Both the position numbers and the translations under genes were made by a program. The notes under the pieces were generated by a model, which was not told where the DNA came from, did no database searches, and worked only from the letters and a program-made list of their open reading frames with translations. Positions 47,502 through 56,690 of a stretch of DNA of 64,000 bases are shown in pieces. Every line of letters starts with the position of its first letter. Position 1 is the first letter of the stretch. Location: positions 1-64,000 of the forward strand of contig CALJHC010000040.1 of NCBI GenBank assembly GCA_938075415.1, read 5' to 3'. Source of the DNA: an uncultured Rubripirellula sp. (GTDB taxonomy: Bacteria > Planctomycetota > Planctomycetia > Pirellulales > Pirellulaceae).

Positions 47502-48382
47502 CAGCTTTGTCACCTCCTTCGCCAATTTCTGAACTGGTTGTGCCCGCTGCTATTCATGAATGCTAGTACGGTGTTTGGTGAGACAAGAGGAATTAGTCAT
47601 GGTTTTCCCTTTGTGATAGTGACGTGAAGAGTTCGTGATAGTGACGTGGAGAGACTGTTGACTCGCCAATACCTTGTCTCACAGAGGTCGCGATCTGTTT
47701 GCGGTTACCATCGGTTCATCCTGCTTGTGCGGAAATTTTGGTCAAGTCTCATGCCAACTTAAGCCAGTCCTGTAGCGACCTTGCCCATCTAGACCTCGAG
47801 TCCTTGAAATGTCTTGCGGATTGGCTGTCAGGCGATTGTTCGTGATTGCGGATTTCGGTATCTGAATCTCGGTGAATATGAATTGGATCACATCGCTTGG
47901 AGATTGAGTCGGGTAAATCACCTCCAGTCATCGCTACGCCCCGTTGCTTGGACTGGATATCGCCGGGAAGTTGTGATCCGAGTTATCCGATCACACGCCG
48001 GACGCCTCAAGCTCGGATCGTTTTGCCACTCATTTCGCGTGGCCATGGTTGGACCGGCGCAAGGCTGATACCGTGCCTCCATCCTTTGAATTTCCTGCGT
48101 ATTGCGTCGGTCAACTCTCCCGGACGCTCCTTGCACTAAGCCGGAAATGCCTGGTACTGTCACGATTCGAAAGTAACTTGAAAACCGTCAACGTCACGCA
48201 TATCAGCGTCTTTCTCACTTCCCAATGGCGAAAGGGTCAGGCTTGCGTCGTTCGTGCCCCCCCAAAAAAAATCTCATCAAACCAGCGTGTTTTTGACATG
48301 AGTTCTATCAGGCTCTATGCTCGGGGCTAAGTTTAGTGCATCTGTGCCCCTCATGAACGGAAGTTTTCACGTGCGTATTTCC
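47502..48382. other. Intergenic, 880 bp
   Basis: It holds a 22-bp tandem repeat (47613-47656) and a run of seven C followed by eight A near 48257. Frames at 47814-48163 on both strands overlap and look random. Nothing else is recognised. Confidence 0.45.
47613..47656. repeat. Two-copy 22-bp tandem repeat
   Basis: Two adjacent copies beginning GTGATAGTGACGTG at 47613 and 47635, differing at few positions (GAAGAGTTC against GAGAGACT at the end). Confidence 0.8.
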
Positions 48383-48595
48383 ATGCAATCCTCTATTCGT
48401 TTTTTCTTGCACATGTTCATTCTGCTCGCATTAGTCTTCGGTGGTTGCAGCAGCGAAGACATGACGCCGGTTCAGACCACTGGCGACGAGATTGACCAAT
48501 TCCTTCAAGAAAACCCGGAGGAAAACTACAGCAGCGATGGCGCGGAATCGGAGGAGGCAGACGAAGATAGTGATGAAGATAATGTGGGGGAGTAG
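48383..48595 (+). CDS. Small acidic lipoprotein, second copy of the type
   Basis: A 70-residue protein from the ATG at 48383 (MQSSIRFFLHMFILLALVFGGCSSED); ATGs at 48353 and 48317 are alternatives. A lipobox-like LVFGGC precedes a very acidic tail (SEEADEDSDEDNVGE). It lies about 360 bp before the second DUF1559 gene on the same strand, mirroring the lipoprotein next to the first DUF1559 gene, though there the lipoprotein is downstream. The function is unknown. Confidence 0.7.
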   Translation: MQSSIRFFLHMFILLALVFGGCSSEDMTPVQTTGDEIDQFLQENPEENYSSDGAESEEADEDSDEDNVGE

Positions 48596-48952
48596 CCCTC
48601 GTGACGACTCTCGCAGAATGTCGGTTTCAGACTCATGCGGCGAGTCGGCTACCTGAACCCCGGTTTGGTGAGGGCCGTGGTTTAATCCCACAGATGGCTG
48701 CAAGTTGATCGATAGCGTGATCAACCTGTAGCTCCAAGTTTTTTGGAGGTTCGCTGTCCAATTCGCGTGTCTCGTTGGAAGTAACCTATGAGACATGAAC
48801 GAAAACACCGAACATCCTCGACCGAATCCTGCCAACCAGCAGGAGTTTCTGAGGGTATTTCTCGCCACCCTCGCTTAAGATGTGATCACTGATTTTTTCA
48901 ATTATCTGCATTTCTTTTCTTTTATTTACCTTATCACGTGGCGGATCTTCTT
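48596..48952. other. Intergenic, 357 bp
   Basis: It precedes the DUF1559 gene and is A/T-rich just before it (around 48890-48930), consistent with a promoter. No other feature is seen. Confidence 0.45.
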
Positions 48953-50176
48953 ATGCAAAAGTATCAGAACAGGCTGGCCTTCACCTTAGTCGAATTGTTG
49001 GTCGTCATTGCAATCATTGGAATCTTGGTGGGACTGTTGTTGCCTGCTGTGCAATCCGCGAGAGAAGCGGCGCGACGAATGAGTTGCAGCAACAACTTCA
49101 AGCAGATCGGTCTCGGCATTCACAACTACCATTCCACTTTTAAGCGTTTGCCCATGATGCGTGGTGGTTCCGTTAGACCACCTGGCACTAATAACTTAAT
49201 GGCCCGAAGACCAGTTGCACCCGGATCATCCGGAGGTGGAAACAACTTTCATAATCTGAGCATTCTCGTTCCGTTGCTTCCTTTTGTTGAACAACAAGGC
49301 TTGTGGGAAGAAATCAGCAACCCGTATCAATCGAAACAGACTCCCGGACTCTTTTTTAATCCGATGGGACCGCAAGTCGCCATGTCATTGGCTGACCATG
49401 CTCAGCACCGATACGATCCTTGGCTTGTCAATATTCCGACCTATCGATGCCCCAGTGATCCCGGCAACGGATTGCCAGCTCAGGGTCGCACAAATTATGC
49501 AGCGTGCATTGGTGATTCGATTCAGTTTCAGAATACTGGGCCGAAGAATCAAACAGGCATCGTCGCTAGAGTCCGCGCAGGACGTTGCCGCGTAACAAAT
49601 CGAGGAATGTTCCGACCGCGAACGCTATGTAAATTCCGCGATGTACTTGACGGGCTCGCCAACACCATCATGGGTGGTGAAATCAACACTGATCTAGGCG
49701 ACAACGATATCACCACTCGCGTCATCGAGCAGCGTGGGATCTTGCACGATCCCAGTATCTGTTACCTTCAAATTGATCCCGAACGCCCGCGATACTGGAT
49801 TCCAAGCGGTGACTTCGCAAGCAACAGCGTGCAAATCCAACGTGGTTACAAATGGATGAACGGAATGGCAGTCAACACCGGAATCACCACCATCATTCCA
49901 CCCAATGGGCCAGTGTGCAGTAATGGCAACAATACCTTTACCATCGGCATCTATGGGCCCAGCAGTCGACACGTCGGAGGTGCCCACATTCTGATGGGTG
50001 ATGGAGCGGTGATTTTCATGACGGACTCAGTGGAAGCTGGCGATCGCACGGTCGGCAATGTTATTTGGAATGGAACAGGTCCCCGTGCCCCCGGCAGCAA
50101 GAGTCCCTATGGACTTTGGGGCGCGCTGGGAACACACCAAGGTAACGAAGTGATTGACGAAACACTTAACCAGTAG
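48953..50176 (+). CDS. DUF1559 protein with prepilin-type N-terminus (second copy)
   Basis: A 407-residue DUF1559 protein. The ATG at 48953 gives the leader [19 protein letters not shown], with Ala in place of the usual Gly before the Phe of the prepilin cleavage site; the GTG at 48938 is an alternative start. The conserved [20 protein letters not shown] segment and the C-terminal [14 protein letters not shown] motif match the protein at 28734-29981, as does the ending ([11 protein letters not shown]...EETLNQ/DETLNQ type). The two are clear paralogues. An acidic lipoprotein gene lies upstream and a hairpin downstream. A surface or pseudopilin-like role is inferred from the family. Confidence 0.93.
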   Translation: MQKYQNRLAFTLVELLVVIAIIGILVGLLLPAVQSAREAARRMSCSNNFKQIGLGIHNYHSTFKRLPMMRGGSVRPPGTNNLMARRPVAPGSSGGGNNFHNLSILVPLLPFVEQQGLWEEISNPYQSKQTPGLFFNPMGPQVAMSLADHAQHRYDPWLVNIPTYRCPSDPGNGLPAQGRTNYAACIGDSIQFQNTGPKNQTGIVARVRAGRCRVTNRGMFRPRTLCKFRDVLDGLANTIMGGEINTDLGDNDITTRVIEQRGILHDPSICYLQIDPERPRYWIPSGDFASNSVQIQRGYKWMNGMAVNTGITTIIPPNGPVCSNGNNTFTIGIYGPSSRHVGGAHILMGDGAVIFMTDSVEAGDRTVGNVIWNGTGPRAPGSKSPYGLWGALGTHQGNEVIDETLNQ

Positions 50177-50674
50177 CCGGAGGGGGATCCCGCTGCCAGA
50201 GGCAATCTGATCGCCGTCATTTCGAACGAAGCCGGAACACCGCCACAGGCGATTAGTACGGCAACGCCGATTTTGTCAGTTCCTAGCTTGTTGTTCGTTG
50301 CTGAGGATGCCTGGCAAGCGGTCAAGCCACCAATCCACCAAGCCACCAAGCCAAAACGGTTGTGACCAATAAGCGGTTTAATTCAAATGCCAAGCCTCAT
50401 GGTTTGGCATTTATCTACCGTTCAAGTGCTGCCTGTGAATTCGGCAGAATAGCCAAGCATGTTCTTGAAACAACGTGAAAGACAAGATCGATGCCAGTGT
50501 TCTGCAGGTAGGTGCCTTGGGAAAGCACAATGGTGAACCATTCAAGTCAACGGTGGGCTCAGTACACCTTGTCGCCCTTTTTCACGGGGTTTTGGTTACA
50601 TAAGAAAGAGGTTGGTTTGGTTAATGCGACTGATAATTCTTTAGTTTCCTGGTTCTCCGCAAAAAGCATCGTGT
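50177..50674. other. Intergenic, 498 bp
   Basis: It contains short CAAGCCAC-type repeats at about 50322-50354 and the hairpin at 50385-50412. No gene is called. Confidence 0.45.
50385..50412 (+). terminator. Strong hairpin downstream of DUF1559 gene, probable terminator
   Basis: AAATGCCAAGCC, loop TCAT, GGTTTGGCATTT form a 12-bp stem with one G-U pair. The stem ends in ATTTAT rather than a long T-run, so it may also be a transcript-stabilising hairpin. It is 208 bp after the DUF1559 stop. Confidence 0.5.
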
Positions 50675-51196
50675 ATGAATCGAATCCATGTACTACTGCC
50701 GATATTACTTTTGCTGACTCTTGGGTGTGAGGGCAACAGACCGACAGGAAATCGTGGTTCTGTGAAGACACGTTCGCTTGAGGAACTGGGTAGCGCAAAA
50801 CAGGGCGGCAACACAGAAAAAGAACTGATTGAAAAAAATAATGTGGCGGACATCGCGGTGACGCACGCAGATCTTGATTCGCAAATCTCACGCAGCAAGG
50901 ACCAATCAACCTGGCATTACGGCGAAAGAACCCCCGGTGAGCTAGCGGGAATCTGGACTTCAGTGGATGGCTCCGGTGACCGCCTTGTGTTTGGTGCTGA
51001 CGGATCGTTTAGTGAGGACTTGGCCGGAAATATGACCCAAGGCGTTTATGCGATTTCCGATAAGGGTCGTATTCTCTCATTCTCGAAGTGGAATGAAACA
51101 GGCCTTCGCTCTCATTTTTGGTTGGATGGTGAAAAAATCCGAGGCCCACGTGGACCAATTCCAAATGCCTACTGGGAACGAGTGGAGACTAAGTAG
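50675..51196 (+). CDS. Lipoprotein of unknown function
   Basis: A 173-residue protein with a clear lipoprotein signal (MNRIHVLLPILLLLTLGCEG, lipobox LTLGC). A linker of about 70 residues precedes a small beta domain (ELAGIWTSVDGSGDRLVFGADGSFSED, then MTQGVYAISDKGRILSFSKW), which resembles a calycin-like or DUF-type GxW barrel fragment found in many bacterial lipoproteins. It ends ANYWER-like (NAYWERVETK). It is not obviously linked to its neighbours. No ligand can be named. Confidence 0.78.
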   Translation: MNRIHVLLPILLLLTLGCEGNRPTGNRGSVKTRSLEELGSAKQGGNTEKELIEKNNVADIAVTHADLDSQISRSKDQSTWHYGERTPGELAGIWTSVDGSGDRLVFGADGSFSEDLAGNMTQGVYAISDKGRILSFSKWNETGLRSHFWLDGEKIRGPRGPIPNAYWERVETK

Positions 51197-51641
51197 CGGC
51201 AAGCAACGGATCGAACGGAGACGCTTCACAACACCAACAGTTGCTGCTTCGGAGAAAAATCGCAGCAAGGATGCCACCGGTCAAACCTCGTTCGGACCAC
51301 CCGCGGTATTCTCAGGCGGTATTCTCAAATGGATCCCATCGGCCAACAAATGACTTCGCCCATCAGGCTGCCTCGGCAGCAATATTGAAAGCGAAATTGC
51401 AAAGGACTTTGTCGGAAACGGCCAAAGCACAAGGGCGATCTTTCTCAATTGGATAGGCAAGGCGGATTTCAGAATCGGTCACGTTGTGATCGAACAAAGA
51501 CTGCCATCAGAAGAACCAACCGACTGAAAGACCTTCGCTGTGATCACAGCGTGGCGATACCTTCAGCGGCATGCATCTGCGAAGTGAGTCAGCAACCTCA
51601 AACAAAAATCGAAGGCTCCACTGGCTGACCTTTTTGCGGCG
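51197..51641. other. Intergenic, 445 bp
   Basis: A short duplication GCGGTATTCTCAG occurs twice at about 51303-51328. Frames at 51241-51456 are not convincing. Confidence 0.4.
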
Positions 51642-51968
51642 TTAGTGATCAAAGGACAAGCATCGGGGAGTTCCGGAGATCCAAGTCATCGCAAGGGTTC
51701 GGCACCAACCAGACCCAACGGTGCCAAAGTACAGAAACCGGATCATGACCGCTGAGGTGAAGGTAGCTGCGGAATAAACAAGGAGACTTCGAAGGACGGA
51801 GACCTCCGCCAAGCCCGAAGGCGATTCCACTGTCGCTTTATCTGTCGGGCGAGTATTCAAAGAAAAGCAAATCACGAATCCGGCAATCGATCCTAAGATC
51901 GAAAAGACAAGCAGAATCAATCCCAGTGAAAAGGCGTACAGAGCCAATAGTTCATTCAAACCCTTCAT
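51642..51968 (-). CDS. Small membrane protein, two helices
   Basis: A 108-residue protein with hydrophobic segments at about 8-35 (LYAFSLGLILLVFSILGSIAG) and 64-84. No family is recognised. It starts 27 bp after the possible small gene at 51996-52124 on the same strand, which follows the zinc-ribbon gene, so the three may be an operon. Confidence is moderate because no strong ribosome site is seen. Confidence 0.5.
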   Translation of the reverse strand: MKGLNELLALYAFSLGLILLVFSILGSIAGFVICFSLNTRPTDKATVESPSGLAEVSVLRSLLVYSAATFTSAVMIRFLYFGTVGSGWCRTLAMTWISGTPRCLSFDH

Positions 51969-51995
51969 GCCGTCTGCCCAAACATTCCGGCCTAC

Positions 51996-52124
51996 CTAAC
52001 TTGCTGCGTTGGTCAACAATCCGAGTGTATCTCCCTCTGATCCAAAAATGGCACCTCTGATCCAGGCACAAAGCAAAAGGATCAGATGAATGGACATCGC
52101 TCCGGTCAGCACTCCCTTGATCAT
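51996..52124 (-). CDS. Possible very small membrane protein
   Basis: A 42-residue frame from the ATG at 52124 with one hydrophobic helix (GVLTGAMSIHLILLLCAWIRGAI); the frame continues to 52244, but the extra residues look random. It may be a real small membrane protein in the run with 51642-51968, or part of a decayed gene. The evidence is weak. Confidence 0.35.
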   Translation of the reverse strand: MIKGVLTGAMSIHLILLLCAWIRGAIFGSEGDTLGLLTNAAS

Positions 52125-52355
52125 CCCGGACCACGATGAAGATCGGGTACACATTCGTCGAAGAGATGGTTCATTGATTTCGCGTGTTTTATTGCACCAT
52201 TGGAGCGTGTTAGTTTCCGGAACCAGATTCTTCATCGAAGCCATGGCCGCGAAGCGTCAAGGAATCGGTGAGTCGGTCCCAGATATTGTGCTATCGCTAA
52301 GCTGGTGGGCGTCCAAAGGACAAATTTTGGAATCATCATCCGAGAACGGCCGGTG

Positions 52356-52691
52356 CTAGGAAACGCAAATGTGGTCAGGGTTAATACGAAAGGTCCCGTC
52401 CTTGCAAAAAGGACACCTTTTTCCTTCGAGCTGATACGTGTCTTGGAAATCTCCGGATTTGCACTCAGGGCACGCTTTGATTGGTTTTCTTGAATCGAGA
52501 ACGAGTTTTGCAGCACAGTTCAGGCACAGATGCTCAGAATCATTCCCTATGCAACGGTCCAGATTAAAGTGGTCCGGGTGATAGGCGTACTGCTTCTTGC
52601 CCTGAAGGTCGAGGTAGTACGGGTTGCCATCAGACCAAGCCTGTATCGAGTGATCACACTTGTCGCATATGTTCTCAATTTCCATTGCCAT
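52356..52691 (-). CDS. Zinc-ribbon protein with four CxxC pairs
   Basis: A 111-residue protein with CxxC pairs at 9-12 (CDKC), 56-59 (CLNC), 74-77 (CPEC) and 93-96 (CPFC), enough for two zinc-ribbon modules. No signal peptide is present, so it is probably cytoplasmic. The function is not known; small ribbon proteins of this sort often bind nucleic acid or act as adaptors. Possible small membrane-protein genes lie downstream on the same strand. Starts at 52691 and 52685 are both possible. Confidence 0.8.
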   Translation of the reverse strand: MAMEIENICDKCDHSIQAWSDGNPYYLDLQGKKQYAYHPDHFNLDRCIGNDSEHLCLNCAAKLVLDSRKPIKACPECKSGDFQDTYQLEGKRCPFCKDGTFRINPDHICVS

Positions 52692-53008
52692 AACGGTTCT
52701 TTCGGTATTGAACGAGGGATGTGCGGAATCTGTTAGTTGCCGTCAGTGTCACTTAGAAGCACCACCGAACCGAATTAAACATTGATGTGGCCGGTTTTCA
52801 TAGAATCGACTGACCACGGTAATGTTTTCTCCATGGCAATCAGTGCTGAGTTGCTAATCGTGTTCGCAGTTTAGCTAGTTGATTCCAGCACACCTGCGGT
52901 ACAGGGATGAAAGGCAACTTCGCTTACCAAATCGTAGCCCAAAATTACCCGCACTGGTTTTGACAATCCCGTTCCAAGGTACACAATAGCGTCAATTGCA
53001 ATTCACTT
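52692..53008. other. Divergent intergenic region, 317 bp
   Basis: It should carry promoters for the zinc-ribbon and third sulfatase genes. No repeat or RNA gene is seen. Confidence 0.45.
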
Positions 53009-54646
53009 ATGCTCAAACCAACGAGAATCAGATTGATGTGCCAGCGAGATCGATCATGGAAGGTTGCCGTCCTGATTCTGCTAGTGATCGGCACGTTGTT
53101 GCCATGCCGGACGGGTCTAACCGATCAACGAGTAACGACTTGCGTCACACCAATGACCAAGCGTCCCAACATCGTTTTGATCATGTCTGACGATATGGGC
53201 TATTCGGACCTCGGTTGTTTTGGTGGTGAAATCAAAACTCCCCATCTCGATCAACTTGCCAATGATGGACTGCGTTTCACCAATTTCTACAGCGAGAATA
53301 TGTGCTGGGTTTCCCGAGCAGCGATGCTGACGGGAGTTTATCACAAGACGTCGATGGTCAACGGTAGTTTGCACCAACATTGTCCTACCTTACCTGAGCG
53401 ATTGCACCCACTCGGGTACCAAACAGCAATCTCCGGTAAGTGGCACCTCGCTGGTAAGTCCTACCGAGTCTTCCCAAACGATCGGGGGTTCGATGACTTT
53501 TATGGCATTCTTGGTGGAGCTGCCAGCTTTTATGCACCGGCTCATTTGCACCGTAATCGCAAGAACATCGAAAATGAAGCAAATGATGATCCGAATTATT
53601 ACATCACCGATGCGATCAGCTCAGAAGCCACTCGCATGATTCGTGCGACACCTCACGGCAATCCTTTATTTTTGTACGTCGCCTATACCGCTGCACACTG
53701 GCCACTTCATGCCAAGCCAGAAGACATCAAAGCCTATCAGGGCCAATACGCCATGGGCTGGGATCAACTAAGAGAACAGCGTCTTCAGAAGATGAAAGAG
53801 CTGGGAATTCTCGGTTCACAGATTAACCTGTCACCTCGCCACCCTCAGGTGCCCAGTTGGGAGAAAGAAAGTAATCAACTCTGGCAACAACGCCGAATGG
53901 AAGTTTACGCCGCTCAGGTAACCGCGATGGATCGAGGTATCGGTCAAATCATCAAGGAACTTAAGGATACAGGTAAGCTTGAAAACACTTTGATTCTTTT
54001 TACCATCGATAATGGTGGTTGCCACGTGGAGTACGGAGCGAATCGCCAGGGTGATTACTTGCCCAAAAAAACTCGTGAGGGTAGACCGATGCGTCCCGGC
54101 AACCTTCCCTCCATCATGCCCGGCCCAGAAGACACCTACCAAAGCTATGGCTATGGCTGGGCCAATGCGTCCAACACACCCTTCCGAATGTTTAAACAGT
54201 TTGACCATGAGGGTGGAATTCGAACTCCGATGATCGCCCATTGGCCTGCCGGGATTGAATCCCCGGGAAGACTCGTATCCGCGGTCTCTCATCTTGTCGA
54301 TATCGCGCCCACGATTCAAGAAGTTACACACACTGCCGAGGATCCGAACGAGTCCAAGGAACAAACGGTGATTCCTCAGGACGGAAAGTCGCTGGCAGCG
54401 GCTTTCACTGGCAAGTTAGAACACGAGCGAACACTTTTCTTTCAACACGCCCGCGGTTCCGCATTGCGTCACCGTCATTGGAAAATTGTTCGAGAACAAA
54501 AGAAACCTTGGGAACTCTATCACCTGAGATTGGATCCGTTGGAACTTAACAACCTAGCCGACCAAAATCCAAACCGACTGGCTGAACTCACGGAGATCTG
54601 GGAACACGAGTCCAAGCGACTCAGTCGCCAAGCCAAGATCAAATGA
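53009..54646 (+). CDS. Secreted sulfatase with non-canonical CWVSR site
   Basis: A 545-residue sulfatase-fold protein. The signal segment is WKVAVLILLVIGTLLPC; the ATG at 53036 is an alternative start that shortens its basic lead. The metal-binding start is VLIMSDDMGYSDLGCFG. The formylglycine position is CWVSRAAMLTG with Cys99, where Trp and Val replace the usual small residue and Pro/Ala of C-x-P/A-x-R. FTIDNGGCHVEYG gives further ligands. Whether it is converted to formylglycine is uncertain, though the Arg and TG that follow are conserved. It is over 25 kb from the other sulfatases. Its substrate is unknown. Confidence 0.9.
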   Translation: MLKPTRIRLMCQRDRSWKVAVLILLVIGTLLPCRTGLTDQRVTTCVTPMTKRPNIVLIMSDDMGYSDLGCFGGEIKTPHLDQLANDGLRFTNFYSENMCWVSRAAMLTGVYHKTSMVNGSLHQHCPTLPERLHPLGYQTAISGKWHLAGKSYRVFPNDRGFDDFYGILGGAASFYAPAHLHRNRKNIENEANDDPNYYITDAISSEATRMIRATPHGNPLFLYVAYTAAHWPLHAKPEDIKAYQGQYAMGWDQLREQRLQKMKELGILGSQINLSPRHPQVPSWEKESNQLWQQRRMEVYAAQVTAMDRGIGQIIKELKDTGKLENTLILFTIDNGGCHVEYGANRQGDYLPKKTREGRPMRPGNLPSIMPGPEDTYQSYGYGWANASNTPFRMFKQFDHEGGIRTPMIAHWPAGIESPGRLVSAVSHLVDIAPTIQEVTHTAEDPNESKEQTVIPQDGKSLAAAFTGKLEHERTLFFQHARGSALRHRHWKIVREQKKPWELYHLRLDPLELNNLADQNPNRLAELTEIWEHESKRLSRQAKIK

Positions 54647-55133
54647 CGCAAGATTCGACAACCGAAAGGTTCGTCTTTAATTCTGCTTTTTTCGCAGCGG
54701 GACACAGATGGTGCGTTACCTGTCGGGAAAAGTCGTTTGGCAGTTCGGCTGCAATGGCATCCCGTCGTTCATTGAACGGATCGACATCCAACACAATCGC
54801 CTGACCGTCAGGCCGCATCACATCGCTTCCGTCATCATCAGCGATGACATGGAATAACGCTTTGCTCGGAAGCAACAGCGTGCTGAAACAGGCACCTCGT
54901 TTTCGGTTTTACCAAGGCTTATCCTCGGCAAATCCAGATCATTGATCAATCCTACTAACATCAGTGCTTAACATTAGGGCGTTGACCTGCATCGTTGATT
55001 GCTCGCAATATCTTGCGTAGGCTTCATACCCCTTCAGAATACTGCTTCAGTCGAACCGCACAGCATTCCTTGCAAAACATTGAATGGTATCCTGACCTAA
55101 TCAAACACGTGGACTTGCAGTTCGCTGCATCAG
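54647..55133. other. Intergenic, 487 bp
   Basis: A minus frame of 78 codons at 54639-54875 has partly protein-like composition (PDGQAIVLDVDPFNERRDAIA) but no ribosome site or known family, and its end overlaps the sulfatase stop. It is left uncalled. Nothing else is seen. Confidence 0.4.
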
Positions 55134-56690
55134 ATGAAATTCATAATCGTAGATCACGGCATGAAAGACAACAAAACGAATTTAGGATTTCAGGCCAAGT
55201 TCAGCCTTCGCCAATTCGCTCGGACCACGCGTCCGGCAATCCAGTTTTGCTGGACTGCCAAGGCTGCACATCGCTTCTCGTCATGCACGCCAAAATCTTA
55301 CGCGCTGTCATTTGTGCTACTACTCTTGCTGAACAGCTTTTTTACCCAGCCATTGGTCACTCACGCTGATGATTGGCAGCAATGGCTTGGGCCCAACCGC
55401 GATGGAACTTGGGCAGAGGATAAGATCCCTGAAACCTTTCCAGCCACTGGACCAGCCCTGCTTTGGAAACAAGCCATTGGAGGTGGATACAGTGGTCCAG
55501 CGGTTGCCTCGGGTTATGTCATACTGATGGACAGGGTCGTTACGCCAACAACGGGCGATGAAACATTCTTACACGAGGGTGAGATCCCAAAAAATGCAAA
55601 TTTCGTGCGTCAACGAATCCTCGGTAAAGAGCGCGTCCTTTGTTTTCGAGAATCCGATGGTAAGCCTTTGTGGCAACATGAATATGCCTGCCCCTACTCG
55701 ACGGTGACCACCTATGCGATTGGGCCGCGCGCAACGCCGACCATCGACGAAGATCGTGTGTATACCCTAGGTGCAGAGGGTGACCTGCGTTGCCTTCGTA
55801 TCGCTGACGGCAGCGTGCTTTGGACTAAAGATTTCAAGACGGATTACAGAGTTCCCACACCAAACTGGGGTTTTGCATCTCCACCACTTGTGGATCAAGA
55901 TCGTTTGATCTGCATTGTGGGAGGACCGTCCTCAGGATGTGTAGCATTTGATAAGCACACAGGCCGTGAATTGTGGCGAACTTTGTCGGCCGCAGAACCG
56001 GGTTACAGCGCGCCGGTGATCCGCAGCGTCGCAGGACATCGACAGTTGCTGGTCTGGGACAGCGACGCTCTTCATGGTCTCAATCCAGCCAATGGCAAAC
56101 CACTTTGGTCGGTCGCCTTCCCTTCAACCTACGCGATGTCGGTGGCGACGCCGCAAGTTTTAGACGATTCAGTTTTTATTATGTGCTACAACGGAAAATC
56201 ATGCGTCATCAAAGTTCGCGGTGATGGAATGTCTGCGAGTATTCGATGGGAAGGCGATCGACGAACCGGGATTGACGGTGTTCATAACACCGCTCAACTT
56301 GTCGAGGGTCATGCCTACGGGTGTGGTAACGGAGGTCGATATGTCTGCGCACGGCTGAGTGATGGCAAACGATTGTGGGACACTTTTCAACCGGCATCTG
56401 CGACGCGTCCTATCGCTTGGGGCAATGTCTTTACTGTTCGCCTTACCGCCTACCGAAATCGCTACATCCTGATCAACGATCACGGGGAAATTATCTTGGC
56501 AAAAATGAACCCTCAGGGTTACATCGAACAGGATCGGGCCCAAGTGATTACCCCCACACATCAGGCTGGCGGCCGAAAACTGATCTGGTCCCATCCCGCT
56601 TTTGCGAACCGAAGAATCTACTTGCGAAATGACGAAGAATTGCGATCCTATGACCTGTTCGGAGGCACTGGCAGCCCTGTCAGCAAGTAG
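55134..56690 (+). CDS. PQQ-type beta-propeller secreted protein
   Basis: A 518-residue protein of the PQQ-repeat propeller type common in planctomycetes. The signal-like segment YALSFVLLLLLNSF lies at about residues 56-69, unusually far from the ATG at 55134; no in-frame ATG falls between 55161 and that segment, so the N-terminus may be mis-read, use a rare start, or carry a frameshift. The mature protein opens DDWQQWLGPNRDGTW, the usual start for these proteins, and has propeller blades such as DEDRVYTLGAEGDLRCLRIADG and SVLWTKDFK. A cofactor has not been shown for this family. It follows the third sulfatase on the same strand, 490 bp away. Confidence 0.88.
   Translation: MKFIIVDHGMKDNKTNLGFQAKFSLRQFARTTRPAIQFCWTAKAAHRFSSCTPKSYALSFVLLLLLNSFFTQPLVTHADDWQQWLGPNRDGTWAEDKIPETFPATGPALLWKQAIGGGYSGPAVASGYVILMDRVVTPTTGDETFLHEGEIPKNANFVRQRILGKERVLCFRESDGKPLWQHEYACPYSTVTTYAIGPRATPTIDEDRVYTLGAEGDLRCLRIADGSVLWTKDFKTDYRVPTPNWGFASPPLVDQDRLICIVGGPSSGCVAFDKHTGRELWRTLSAAEPGYSAPVIRSVAGHRQLLVWDSDALHGLNPANGKPLWSVAFPSTYAMSVATPQVLDDSVFIMCYNGKSCVIKVRGDGMSASIRWEGDRRTGIDGVHNTAQLVEGHAYGCGNGGRYVCARLSDGKRLWDTFQPASATRPIAWGNVFTVRLTAYRNRYILINDHGEIILAKMNPQGYIEQDRAQVITPTHQAGGRKLIWSHPAFANRRIYLRNDEELRSYDLFGGTGSPVSK

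Noticed and set aside
54639-54875. 78-residue minus-strand frame after the third sulfatase
   Set aside because: Partly protein-like, but no ribosome site or family, and it overlaps the sulfatase end.
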